Source: Hemicordylus capensis
Lineage: Eukaryota; Chordata; Lepidosauria; Squamata; Cordylidae
Length of the DNA stretch: 64,000 nt
Reading direction: 5' to 3'
Assembly (NCBI RefSeq): GCF_027244095.1
Contig: NC_069662.1
Location: 56,320,001-56,384,000, forward strand
In this document: positions 22,508-33,989 of the stretch, in pieces
Numbering within the stretch: position 1 is the first letter of the stretch
How the letters are laid out: every line of letters begins with the position of its first letter
Notes under the pieces: model-generated
What the model saw: the letters and a program-made list of their open reading frames with translations, nothing else
Database searches by the model: none
What the model was told of the DNA's origin: nothing
Made by a program: the position numbers and the translations under genes

Positions 22508-23207
22508 CCATCAAGGGACCACAACTCCAGGATTTTACAGATCAGGGAAACATAGGAAACATAGGAAACTGCCATATACTGAGTCAGACCATTGGTCTAT
22601 CTAGCTCAGTATTGTCTTCATAGACTGGCAGTGGCTTATCCAAGGTTGCAGGCAGGAATCTCTCTCAGCCCTATCTTGGAGAAGCCAGGGAGGGAACTTG
22701 AAACCTTCTGCTCTTCCCAGAGTGGCTTCATCCCCTGTGGGAAATATCTTGCAGTGCTCACACATCAAGTCTCCCATTCAGATGCAACCAGGGCAGACCC
22801 TGCTTAGCTATGGGGACAAGTCATGCTTGCTACCACAAGACCAGCTCTCCGGAATGAATTTGCCAGTCTCTAGCTCTCCAAAATATGGCAATCCACACCT
22901 TTCAGGAAGTTCTCCCCCCAAGTACAGGTGACAAAAGATGCCTCGGAAGAGGGTTGGGGAGCACATCTTCAGGACCTCTGCATAAACGGCCATTGGTCCA
23001 AAAACGAGGCTCTCCATCATATAAACTGTCTGGAGTTTTTAGCGGTATACAAAGCTTTGAGGGGTTTTCTACCGAAGGTAAGAGGTCGTCACGTGCTGAT
23101 TATGACAGACAATACTACAACCAAGGCCAACATCAACAGGCAGGGAGGGACCGGTTCTCGGTCCTTACTCTCTCTGACGCTAGATATTTGGCACTGGGCC
23201 TTTTCAC
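22508..23207 (+). repeat. DIRS RNase H segment with SINE-like repeat, right duplicate
   Basis: It is the second copy of 18,605-19,270, with the same SINE-like insertion (22,525-22,831) and the same accacaa duplication on both sides of it (22,518-22,524 and 22,832-22,838). After 23,207 the DIRS sequence continues normally (FHVKALDNTVADILSRS), so this copy is joined to the remainder of the element. Confidence 0.75.
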
Positions 23208-23209
23208 AT

Positions 23210-24720
23210 CACATGGACCTCTCTGCTTTTCACGTCAAAGCTCTGGACAATACTGTGGCGGATATTTTGAGCCGATCAAGACACACTATTCACGAGTGGA
23301 AGTTAGATCCAGGTGTACTTCATGCTGTTTTCGAAAGATGGGGTTCCCCACAGGTCGACCTTTTTGCGGGTGAGCACAATCATCAGTGCCCTCAGTTTCA
23401 CTCCAGGGCAGGGGTTGGAATAGGCTCACTGGGTGGCACATTAACAACCAGCTGGTCAGGCAAATTCCTTTATCTGTTTCCCTTGGTTTCTCTTCTGCCT
23501 CAAGTTATCCAAAAGGTGGAGCTGGAGTGGGCAGACGGCATACTGATAGCCCCCTGGTGGCTGTGTCATCTATGATTTCCTAGCCTCCTCCACCTTTCCA
23601 TGAGGCAGTTTCTGAGACTTCCTCTCCTGCTGTCGCTGTTGACTCTGCAGGAGGGGAGGATACTTCATCTGGACATCCGGTCTCTACGTCTAACGGCTTG
23701 GAGAATACGGCTGTCTGGCCACCAGAGTTAAGGAGGGTTCTGGCAGCAAGTAGGAGGCCCTCCACAGTAAAGTCATATGGGGCTAAATGGAAACAGTACT
23801 TAGAGTTCGCAACTACACAGGGCTCAACTGTCTCTGCTCAAGGTGATACTGGCTTACTTCTTACACTTGAAGAAGTCAGGACTCTCTATGCCATCAGTCA
23901 GAGTCCATCTAGTGGCGATCTCGGCATTCTGCGAGGCCCCTAGCCACAGTCCCTGCTTGTTTGGTCTAAAGGAGGTCAAGCAATTTTTGAAGGGCTTAGC
24001 TCATCTATACCTGGATGCTCCATCAGTAGCACCTTCGTGGGACTTGCCATGTGTACTCTCCGTGCTCATGGGGAAACTCTTTGAGCCCATGGCAACTTGT
24101 GACTTGAGGCTGCTAACCCTCAAAATTGTCTTTCTTGTTGCCATTACATCGGCCAGGAGAGTTGGGGAATTGAGGGCTTTGAGATGTGACCCTCCATTTC
24201 TGAGGTTTCACAAGGAAAAGGTTGTGTTGAACACTGATGTATCTTTCCTCCCCAAGGTGGTGTCTACCTTTCACAAATCCCAACCTATCTCATTGCCAGT
24301 CTTTTTCCCAATCCCTCGACAGATCTTGAATGTAGCTGGCATACACTAGATGTTCGGTGAGCTCTTGCCTTCTATGCAGATCACACTAAACAGTTTAGGA
24401 ATTCGGTGGCCTTGTTTGTGACCTATGGAGTGCCCTGTAAGGGCCATAGGGCTTCATCTTAATCTATCTCCTCCTGGATTGTACAGACCATTAAATTGGC
24501 CTACCAGGTGGCTGGGCAGAATCCTCCAACCTCGCTGCGGGCTCATTCAACCAGGGCAGTGGCCACCTCAACTGCCTTTGCTTAGAGGCCTCTCCCTGAA
24601 TTCGATCTGTCAGATGCTACTTGGGCATCTCCCTCCACGTTCATAAAGCATTATGCATTAGATGTGAGGGCTCACCAGGATGCCGCCTTTGAGGAAACAA
24701 TTTTACAGGCAGTGTTCGAT
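23210..24720 (+). pseudogene. DIRS downstream domain and tyrosine recombinase
   Basis: The first part has VADILSRS...EWKLDPGVLHAVFERWGSPQVDLFAG, diagnostic of DIRS (quoted here in pieces with gaps). The recombinase follows from about 23,700, with a core Arg in SARRVGELRALR (about 24,155), an H-x-x-R (AHSTRA, about 24,541) and a terminal Tyr in FIKHYALDV (about 24,645). In living elements this enzyme integrates a circular DNA intermediate without target duplication. Fossil. Confidence 0.7.
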
Positions 24721-24951
24721 TGATTACTCCATCTCTCCTTATACCTGGTTCGTTATATGTTGACGTTTGCTGCGTTATCCTTGTTGGTCTTCAATAAAAT
24801 CTGAGTTTGTTTCCATTCTATACCTTTGCCTTTAATTATTATACAGGTGGCTGATTTGCAAAAGGCCTTGGTGTCTCGTGCTCTGCCCCTCCCTCCATGG
24901 TTCTGGAGCTTGCGATGCACCCATCTGTGTGATGGACAAAGACCACTGAGA

Positions 24952-25258
24952 AGAACTGCAGGTTGCTTACCTGTAACTGGAGTTCTTCTTGTGGTCATCT
25001 GTCCAGTCACACACCCGCCCAGCCTGCCCCACTGCAGAGCATTATTCGACAGACTCTAGAACTGAGGAGGAGGGTGTGGGTCATGTGACTAAGGTGTATG
25101 GAGGGGGTGGAGCCTAGCTACCTAGCTGAAGGCAGAAAGTAAGAAAGATAAGCTTGTGAGGGGTCTGGATGCTTCTGTACGCTGGCGTAGAAGCCCATCT
25201 GTGTGACTGGACAGATGACCACAAGAACTCTAGTTACAGGTAAGCAACCTGCAGTTCT
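24952..25258. repeat. Inverted repeat at the DIRS 3' end
   Basis: The stretch 24,952-25,013 (agaactgcaggttgcttacc ... gtccagtcacaca) is the reverse complement of 25,200-25,258 with about two differences. The arms surround about 186 bp and could form a large hairpin. DIRS elements end in inverted repeats and carry an internal complementary region, which this resembles. Confidence 0.65.
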
Positions 25259-25329
25259 GAGCTATCTATCAACTTAGGTTTAGCAAAATTTATCATGGTT
25301 AACTTACAAAGTTGTTGAGAACATAAAAG

Positions 25330-25735
25330 GAGCTCTCCCAACAGTCCAGATTTAACGTTCTCCCCTCAGCTGTATTAGAGGGAAGATATAAAAGAGTCAC
25401 TTTAAAGAATTGGCTGTACCCTTGTGGTGTAGAAGTAGTTGAGTCAATAGCTCATGTCTTGCTTCACTGTTCCTTTTATGAATCAATTCGCCTTATTTGG
25501 ATTGAGCCTTATTTGAAGAAATGTTTTGGGCTTTCTGATGATCATTATGTTACTTTCGTTCTAGCGGACCGCCAAGAGGAGATTACTTACAGAACTGCAT
25601 GTTTTTGTGCTGCGGTGTGCAAAATAAGATGCTTGCAAATTGGATTTTAATTCATTTGATTTGATTTTATTCTTGTAACTAAATTTATTGTTACAAATTG
25701 TTACAAATAAATTTAAATTTATTGTTCAGGAGCTA
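25330..25735 (+). mobile_element. LINE 3' end (C-terminal zinc-knuckle region and tail)
   Basis: The frame ending at 25,650 reads CGVEVVESIAHVLLHCSFY, the Cys...His-x4-Cys knuckle and following block common at the C-terminus of non-LTR retrotransposons, and ends CKIRCLQIGF. One Cys of the usual set is a Tyr here. An A/T-rich tail with tttgattttattc follows. It is 5'-truncated, as LINE insertions usually are. Confidence 0.6.
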
Positions 25736-26179
25736 TTTTGTTTGGTCATTGACTGTAAATAAACTAAACTAAAACTAAACAGTCCAGGTTTCAATTTGCT
25801 TGCAAAGTTGCTGAGCTATCTTGCAAAGTGTTTGTCTTGGTCTAGTCAGCTAAGTTCTTGGCTTATTTCATACAGCCAATAATTTCATTTTAACGAAATC
25901 ACAATTACTGTGGCTAACATCAAGGCAAAGATTCCTACTTTCTGGCAGTGCTATGTATACTCACAAGTACTCGGCCCAAGGATAGGCCTTCCACACCTGT
26001 TTCCCAATGGAAGAAATTGCATTCCCTGTGAAATCCCTAGGGGGAAAAACAGATGCGGGAAGGGGAATGATGTTGAAATTGATATTCCTAAGTGGGATGC
26101 CTTCAAGTGGTGATTCCCGAGTGTCAGACAAACTTTGTCTGCGTGCTTCTGTGTGGAATGGAAAATGCGTTTTCAGAAA
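25619..26179. repeat. Locus duplicate 2, ending in a fold-back junction
   Basis: Partner of 1,797-2,347. It runs from the LINE tail to the first 28 bases of a plus-strand LTR, then after about five bases switches to the same LTR family in inverted orientation (from 26,184). Duplicate 1 instead continues into the whole of ERV A. Confidence 0.7.
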
Positions 26180-26183
26180 CCTG

Positions 26184-26464
26184 CTGGACTTTGCGCTCTA
26201 AGTTTCTGAGTTTCTATTTCACAGCAGAGAGATAATTAATTAATAGGAGAAGCCTTCACATTCCTAGAACAATGCAGTTACTATTCAGGGGAGCCTATCT
26301 CTCCCCGCTGCTGCAAACCCCCACTTATTCTGCTCTGGGCAGATAGCTGACTTAACACTTTCGTTTGGTCTGTACTTTTCCATCCCACAGAGGCACTGAC
26401 TTGCAAACACACTTTCTACAAAGCAATTACAAAGCAGCTTTCTATTAATGCTACACATGTCACA
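26184..26464 (-). repeat. Partial LTR, ERV A family, inverted
   Basis: It is the reverse complement of roughly the first half of the ERV A LTR, but its outermost 30 bases (TGTGACATGTG ...) belong to a variant. Only the U3 side is present. Confidence 0.65.
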
Positions 26465-28299
26465 TCTCCCCCCTTAAGAACCTTCTAATTATAAAATTCA
26501 AGGTTCTTCCTCAAGCCTCCTTAATTCTTCAGTGGCAATTTTCATATACATCACACACACATATCCTTAACCACCCATATCTGGCATGATTTGATATATA
26601 TATAAAAATTTTACACATAACAGCAAAGTGTACATATAAAGATCATACAACTTATAGCAAGCAACATGATTTTAACCCATCTTTATCCCAAATAAAGTAT
26701 AAATAACAGTCTTGCATTGTGGAACCAGATGCTTCTGGTGATTAATGGGTTATCAGCTTGTGGAAAGCGATAGCAATGACAAGTCATGTATAATCACACT
26801 GATTAATACAAGTGTCTATAAAATTTTAGGTAAGGCTTGAGCCAGCTTAATGTCTTAGAGCATAAAGGGATCAGTAACTTGGGGATAGGTGCAGACTTGC
26901 AGGTAAATGCTCTGGTTGAAACAATGAGATGATTGGCACAATATATAAGTGAAACAATAAGGAAATGACTGGAGAGCAAGCATGTGAGGTCCATGACCTT
27001 ACAGCACAGGAGATAGCAAGGTTTTCAACATAATGATAGCACATAGTCACTACAAGAAAGTAATATAAGAAAGTGGTGCAAATCATCAACTCCCACCCCC
27101 CTTAGTGTCCTCTAAAGTCTGTCATGGCCAAAAAGGAAGCCATGGAGAGCTTTAGAATTCAAAATCTAAAAGTCCTTGGTAAGGAAAAATATATTTTAGT
27201 CCTTCAGTTGAGAACCAAATGCTCTTGTAAAATGTTGCAGGATTTTGGCTATCCTGATCCGTGTTGTTTTGGCTTGTTTGGCTAGTGTCCACAGACAAGC
27301 TTAAATGTTCATGTGTTTGGGAGCCTTGACTCCCTCCCCTTGTGGGCAATCGGATGGTTCCAGGGCTTTACAGCTTGGGGAAATGCTGTTACGTGTATGA
27401 CTCCACAGAAAAGTGAACAAATTGGCTTGCTTGTTTGTTATCAGGCAGTCTTCAGGCGTTTGTTGTCTATCCTTCTCCTATAACACTTGGAAGCAGGAAG
27501 ATGAACTGTGCATTAGGCCTTCTTCCTCGAACACAGGACAGGGTAGTAGATAGACGTTCTGTCACCATTGGGTTGGACTGGAAATGCAGATAGGGACTGC
27601 CCCCAGGTAGCTGCTGCTGCTGATTGTTAGTTTTCCTGGGTCACTGTTGATGGAGACTCCCTTGGGATCACATTCTGGCGATGGATCCAGGTATTCCTTC
27701 GATCTGGGGAGGAACAATCCTTCTTGGAAAGACAATTCAAGGCACTGTTGGTTGCAAACCTGTTTACTTGAGAGAAAGACAGGCAAGTGAGTTGCCAATT
27801 CCCTCCCCCCCATGTAGGGACAGCATCCTGAGACTAAGTCTCTGGGTGCCAACCGTTAGCACAAAAGGAAAAGTCAAGTTTTCAAGGCAAATAATACAAA
27901 GGATGGATAAAACCTGAGGCTATTTTCAATTTGGTCTTTTGGCATTTTTTTCTTTTTCCAATTTATATTTTTGTTTTCCTGCTTGCCCTGGGCCCCCCTT
28001 TCCCTGAAGACCAGAACAGGGGATGATGTCTTCATTTGAGGCTTGGTGGCCAGGCGTGAGGCTGTGTGTGGGGGCTGGTGCTTCTTGGAGGCTGGCTGGC
28101 TTGTGTTGTAGGCTGGTTTTTGATCACGAGAACAAAACAGCAATCCTGGGCAATAGCAAAGCAATAAAGTCAAAAAGAAAAAAGGCATTCACATTTTTCA
28201 CCCCCCTTGTGAGTTTGGGGTTTTGAGGAGGCATTAAAGCCTTTCAGGTCAATCACAGTCACTGCTAACAAAGTCCAGTTTCCATGTGGCATCTCACAT

Positions 28300-28470
28300 T
28301 CTCTTCTGCATCCTGTTTTTCCTCTTTACAACAACCCTGTGAGGCAGGCCAAATCATTTGAGTTGTAGGCTCTGTGTCGCCCAGCAAGTGTCTTGGCTGA
28401 ATGAGGATTTGGACTCGGGTTTTCCCAGTCTTAATCCAGCACTCTAACCACTGCACTACGTTGGCTGACA
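28300..28470 (-). repeat. tRNA-derived SINE inside ERV C
   Basis: On the minus strand it reads GTGCAGTGGTTAGAGTGCTGG with a B-box-like GAGTCCAAATCC. The flank before it (gattgattgccctgacg) is the same as that before the SINE in ERV A, so both elements inherited one insertion. Confidence 0.75.
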
Positions 28471-29749
28471 ATCATACTTACAGTCCTTCGTCAGGGCAAT
28501 CAATCTCCATCCAGTATAACTGACTTCATCGTCAGTAACGTGTAGATAGTTGTGGTGTCCCAGTTCTCCATCTTTAGCCTCATAATTAACCAGTCACTGA
28601 TGGATTCAAGTTTGGGTTTGACATTTCTGTAAAGTGAAAACAACCTCTCGAGACAAGGAAAAAGATAGCCCACAGTCAATCCCTGCCCTCTGTTTACCCA
28701 CAGCTTGGGCATTACCTGACTTGGCATGTCCAGTGAGATACTATACCTTGGTAAAGTAGGATTGTTTACTACACAAATTACACAGGCTGTTGCCACATGT
28801 TCTGCAAAAGGGTACATCCAAGAGGCACAAAAGTGTCTTTGTATTGACTAGGGGAAAAAAACCAAAGGATTGGTTCTGCAATAATTCCACATCCATCTGC
28901 TGTTCTTTACCAGCCATCCTCTTCTAAGTGCGCCCCCCTGCTGTGGTGCAAAGTCGATGTCCTTTTTTTTTTTTTGAATATGTGGGGGGGTTGTGCCAAG
29001 ATAGTTAGCACAGGAATCAAAGATGCTTGGAAACAGGAATAGAAGGAGCAGCAGTTTTAACTGCAGCATCTGCCATCCAATTACCCTTTGTCACTGGGTC
29101 ATTTTCCTCTGGTGACCTCTGCTATGGATGACTGCAACCTCTTCTAGTAGTGTAACAGCAGTCTAGAGTTCTGATATCTGTGTCCCATATTTTACTTCCT
29201 TGTTTCCCACTGTTAAAATCTTCTTTCTTTCCAAGTGGCCCCATGAGTTGTGTAAAAATTACCTTGAAGGTGATGAGCTCTGCAAGCTGTGCTGACTGAG
29301 ATACCTGGAGAAAGAGCATTGTCAGTCACTTCTCCATAGCCAGCTTACGTTGTCCATCTTACATGAAGCTGCCTCCATCTGTGTACAGTTCATCTTTAAG
29401 ATCAGGATGGCTTGACATAGATGCAGTCCACAGCTTGCAAGCAATCATGTTCTTGGTCTTCTGTAGACTCAAAAGGAAGTAAGTTAGCTGGATTAAGAAC
29501 AAAGTAGTAGCCATGGAAACCCCAGGATCCTCACCAAAGTCACATGATATTCGGTCATGTGTGAGGGAGTCAGCCATCTGCTGCCCCAGACTAATCCCTT
29601 TTAGCTGGGAAATTTCCAAGGTGAATTGCAAACCGATGCTTTGGAACTCCTTGCCACTTGCAGGATTGGCAAAACAAAATTCCTTTCATTAAATCTCATG
29701 TCTGGGATTTTAAGATTCAGCTGCTGTGAAGGCAAAGCAGGGCTGGTGG

Positions 29750-31280
29750 ATGAGTCAAATTAAAAAAAATTTTTTTTGAACCTTAGACCATTTGATTAGT
29801 AGCTTTCAGTTTACATCAAATTCAACTAGCAGAAATATTGCATAGATTTTGCAAACATGACAGTAATACAATTAGACTCATTTATCTTAAAATCCATTTT
29901 TCCTTCTCACCCACAATTAATCTGGCTGGAACACAAACTGCTTTTCGGAGAACCTCTTGAGTTCACAGAAATAGGTAAGATAAGATAGATCATTGTCAAG
30001 GAATTCAGTAAACATAACATATAAAGGCTTATGATACTCAGTAGTGGCAGAAATATCACAATTAACTTGATATAAGAATGAATGAATTAGAGCTTGCTCT
30101 CATGCCTAATGCATTTAGCCATAAGCAGCACTTCTGCAGAGGTGGGAAGATTCAGCCCTCAGTTGGCCAGCCGACCGCTGAAAGTTCCCTGTGTTGCTCA
30201 GGCCATGACCAATTTTATGTTCAATTAATATAATAATTGTGAATTTTGGAATTCAGTGTCAGAGCAAGTTTGGTCTGGAACAGTTTACAGAAAGGAAAAA
30301 CAAAACAAAACATGTCACTGGTATAAATACATTCACAAATACAACAGAATAAACAGAATAAATACAACAGAAACCTCATCTTCACAGAGATGAGCTATAA
30401 AATTGATGTGGGTTGAATTCCTATACAGAACCAGAGCTTTGGGCTCCCTCTCAGAAACATGCGCACACACACAGAGGCTCGTCTTGTGTATTTCACAGAA
30501 CAAAGGACTAAACAAAGAAAACTTCATATGAATCCCAAAGAATTTTATAGCATTTTAAATATGTCAGCCATAAACTCAGTTAAGAAAGTAGTTTAAACAG
30601 AACAACCTTATCACAGTTATCCATGAAAACAACCTGTAATTCTATATTACCTTTCCACATCACAATCTTATAACTTACTGGTGCTTTTCAAGCATTTTTC
30701 TTTTTGTTGTTGTTAACAACCTCCAACAAAAAACCCTTTTACGTATTTCCTTCTAGTTTTTTCCTTCTTCTTTTGTCTGCAATTCCCATATGCATTCCTT
30801 CAACACTCCATTTTCTTTCCTCTTTTCCAACTCAAATAGTTGAAGAGAGATGGAAAAAGAAAAAGAACAAAAGCAGCCTTTTGTTCAGAGAAACTTTTGC
30901 AGCTAGGACAGTTATCTTTTGGCTTCGTGACAACAGGACAGTAGCAGCAAGATTTTTTTTTGTAACACAAGGGCAAAGCCTGGAAGCAACTTGGAAACAG
31001 AACACAGAGAGAGAAATGATTTTTGCAAAAGACAAATCATTCTTCCTTCTTTAACACTTATAAAACAGAGGCAAGTGCAAAAGGATGTTATTTTCGGAGT
31101 CAGGAGGCCTCTAACTCGAGTTCATAGTGGCCAAACTTTCATACAAAGGCATTTCAAAACATGTTTTCTAAGAGCACTCTTTGCTCCCATGATAATCACC
31201 CAATTTTTCAACACACACACTCCAAAGGTGTACATGAAATCCGTTCAGATTTTGTGTACTTGCTATTTCTGCTACCCATA
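29750..31280 (-). other. ERV C interior without recognised parts
   Basis: This A/T-rich stretch holds only short frames and pyrimidine-rich tracts (about 30,700-30,850). I cannot assign viral or host coding here. Confidence 0.35.
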
Positions 31281-32178
31281 GCCCCCCCCTTTGAGTTGGT
31301 CGGGCTTAGACTGTTTATTTCTGACTCAAAGCCGCCCCTCCTTGGGCTCTTGGCTTAAGTCACTCCTTCCCAGGCAGCCCTACTTCGGCTGTGGGTTTTT
31401 TTTGTTTTTTTCCCCCCTCTCTCTCTCTTTCCCCCTCCTCGAGCTGAAAGATTAAACCGCCCCTGCTTGGACTTTTTCTCCCCCTTTGCCCCTCTTGGGC
31501 TGAGGAGAACCAAAAGACGTCTTTGGATTTCACTCTCTCACTCACTCTAGACGTTTGTAGGAAGACACCGACACCAGATTCGCGCCGCCTGTTTCAGTTC
31601 ACTCCCGTCGCCGGGTTTATGAACCTAATAGGGCGTCCCGCCTTGTCAGAGACAAGGTCCACACTCACGGTAGGTTTGCCCCTTGTGGGCGCCCCTTCTG
31701 CATTCGCCAAACTTACACTCTGTTCACAACCATACGCCTTCTCCTTCTTCCCCAAGTCAGTTCCGACACCCTCTGTGGTGTCTCGGCCCCCTGATCTTGG
31801 TTTCCTACGTCCTGAAGGGGGGCCTTTTTCAGCCCTCCCTTCCTTTCTATTGCTGTTCTAACACTCTTTTCTTTCCCTGTGGGTGCGTTCCTGGTTCGCG
31901 AGTGGTGTCCCCCACTCCCAGTGCCCCTGGTAGGCTGGACGACGTCCTACCACCCTTCCTCGAGGTTCCTTACCTTAATTCTCCTCTTAGGTGTTTCCTT
32001 CCGCGCCCGTGTGGCAACCAGTGACCGTCGCCCTTACCCACGGGTCCAAATCCATCTCCTTCCAAAGAGGGAAGTGGCGCCGAGAGAAGTTGACTCCGGT
32101 GGTCGGGCGAGAAATCACTTGGCTGCACTGGGCAGGTCAACCGACCAGCTTGACCATCCCGGACGAGCCCCCAGGAAA
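31280..32178 (-). other. 5' leader of ERV C with tRNA-Pro primer-binding site
   Basis: On the minus strand the 18 bases at 32,173-32,156 read TGGGGGCTCGTCCGGGAT, an exact match to the tRNA-Pro primer site of murine leukaemia virus. The long G/A-rich leader beyond resembles a gammaretroviral packaging leader, but no gag frame is convincingly open. Confidence 0.65.
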
Positions 32179-32690
32179 TGTTACCTGAGAAATCAACACT
32201 GAGTCCGGGATGGTGAAGGAAACAAAAAGGTTTATTTATTTCACAGCGCTGAGGACGTCCCTGGTGCCTCTCGGCCAAGATCCAGGGAGCGTGCCTCTTA
32301 CAGACTAACAAGAGTTTATAAAGATTTTTCTCCACCCCTCAGCATCTACATTCATCCAATCACGATATAGAAAGATTTACATACTTCCAGAAAAGTTCAG
32401 GAAAATTCCATTCCGTATGGTTTACAAGAGTTTCTACAAGCTCAATTTCTAATGACTTGAGTTCCCTTGGTATGCTCACTTATCTTATCTACTAGGGCTG
32501 CTAGGGCCTCTTTCAGTTGCTGTTGGATTTTAATTAACGGCTAACGGCTTATCTCAGTGAGGCCCAATACACATTCCTAAGGAGGGGGTTCCTACTCTTA
32601 GCTCTAGCCTAATGCTAGAGAGAAGCACCTACTTGCTTCAATACACATTTGCTCTGCATACAAAATGGCATGGCTTATGCCCATGTCACA
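32179..32690 (-). repeat. 5' LTR of ERV C (second LTR type)
   Basis: On the minus strand it begins TGTGACATGGG at 32,690 and ends CAGGTAACA at 32,179, with AATAAA near 32,235. Beyond the first nine bases its U3 does not match the LTR at 26,184-26,464. The next base on the plus strand, 32,691, is the first base of the tandem array. Confidence 0.7.
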
Positions 32691-32809
32691 CTATGGCAAG
32701 CAGATCCCTATATATGGGGGCGGGAAAGGTAACCACAAAAAGGAGTTCACACTCTACCTGGCAAATGCTGGTCTGGGTTAAGCAGGGCAGCAAGGGGTCT
32801 TCTGCTGCA

Positions 32810-33484
32810 GAGAACACTCTGGCTGCCTCCTCCTTCCTGGCTTGCTTGGGCCCTACTCAAGTTCAGGCTTCACTGCGGCCTACACGGAGGCCTCCGTGGA
32901 AGCCCCGCCGATCAGCTGAGAGGCGGGAGGAAAGGAGCTCTTTGCAGCTTGCCTGCTGCTTCGATTGCGGGCCAGCAGAACAAGCAGGAGAGACGGCGAA
33001 GAGGGCAAGTGGCTGAGAGGCTATGGGGCTGGGCAGGGGGCAATGGGGAGTCACATGAGGTGCCCCTGGGGTGCCCCTCCAGGCAGTGGGGCCCCCAGAC
33101 AACTGTCTCCCCTTGCCCTATCATTGTTACGCTCCTGCCTGTGTACATGCATGGTGGCCTCCAAAATGGCCACTGCGTGCTTAGAGAGGCCTGAAACGGG
33201 CCCGAAGGAGACCATAGGGAGGCTGGCAGGGGAGCGGAAACAGCTGGAGACACACACACCCATGGCTGCAGCAGCACCACTTCACCGGCAGTAAGTCTGC
33301 CTTCCTCCAAAAAAGATTTACACCCCTGGCACACCCAAACTGGACCCAAACTGGTCCCAAACTAGTGCCCAGAACAACACAGTGTTGCCTGCCAGTCTTT
33401 GCAGAATTATAGCAATATTCTTGGAGTTGGATGGTTAATCTTAACTCAAGCTAATGCAGCCTGTGCTCTTTTGTGCTACTCTAG
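32810..33484 (+). other. GC-rich, non-coding start of the unit
   Basis: The stretch to about 33,300 is GC-rich with phrases such as cctccaaaatggccac that recur in squamate repeats. The part after it is the intron side of the PLEKHM1 exon (pyrimidine tract, then tactctag). Open frames on both strands here look like composition effects. The same applies to units 2, 3 and 5. Confidence 0.4.
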
Positions 33485-33733
<249 letters not shown>

Positions 33734-33989
33734 TGAGAGTGGAGAGGTGAATTTACAACTGTCACCAAAACTTGCTAACTGTGTCTTGTTTAGCATCACT
33801 GCTGGGAGTGAGTGACTTGGGGTGAGGCTTCTAGATAAAGAAAATAGCTACAAACTCAAGGGGATATGGCTGATGAGGGGCCTTCTTCTCCTCTTGATAG
33901 ATCTCTGCAATATATCAGCAAAGGTCTCTAATTCACAATAATTTAACAGTAGCAGCAACAGCAACAAAGTTCTTTTTTCTTAGACATGC

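Larger units (their letters stand above)
16200..25260 (+). mobile_element. DIRS-like tyrosine-recombinase retrotransposon, interrupted by other elements
   Basis: Parts in order: serine/acid-rich gag-like start (16,500-16,730), gag body (16,830-17,390), reverse transcriptase (about 17,930-18,270), RNase H (18,984-19,265 and again 22,920-23,200), the domain that follows it (23,205-23,370), tyrosine recombinase (23,700-24,720) and a palindromic terminal region (24,952-25,258). The left terminus is unclear, so 16,200 is an estimate. It contains a SINE-like repeat and a hAT transposon. Treated as a fossil: broken, with many breaks. Confidence 0.75.
26184..32690 (-). mobile_element. Composite gammaretrovirus-like ERV fossil C, minus strand
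   Basis: The low-coordinate end is a partial LTR of the ERV A family (26,184-26,464), preceded on the minus strand by a polypurine tract (26,476-26,465). The interior down to about 28,000-29,700 aligns with the 6,430-7,440 part of ERV A. The high-coordinate end is a different LTR type (32,179-32,690) with a tRNA-Pro primer-binding site. The element is therefore recombinant or nested. Recognisable viral coding is scarce. Broken, with many breaks. Confidence 0.7.

Noticed and set aside
22170-22604. Proline/arginine-rich frames over the CpG-rich stretch
   Set aside because: Frames are open on both strands because stop codons are rare in GC-rich DNA; no conserved domain is visible.
32863-33349. 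Overlapping frames at the start of each unit as host exons
   Set aside because: There is no domain, no consistent splice sites and frames are open on both strands; the phrases resemble repeats.
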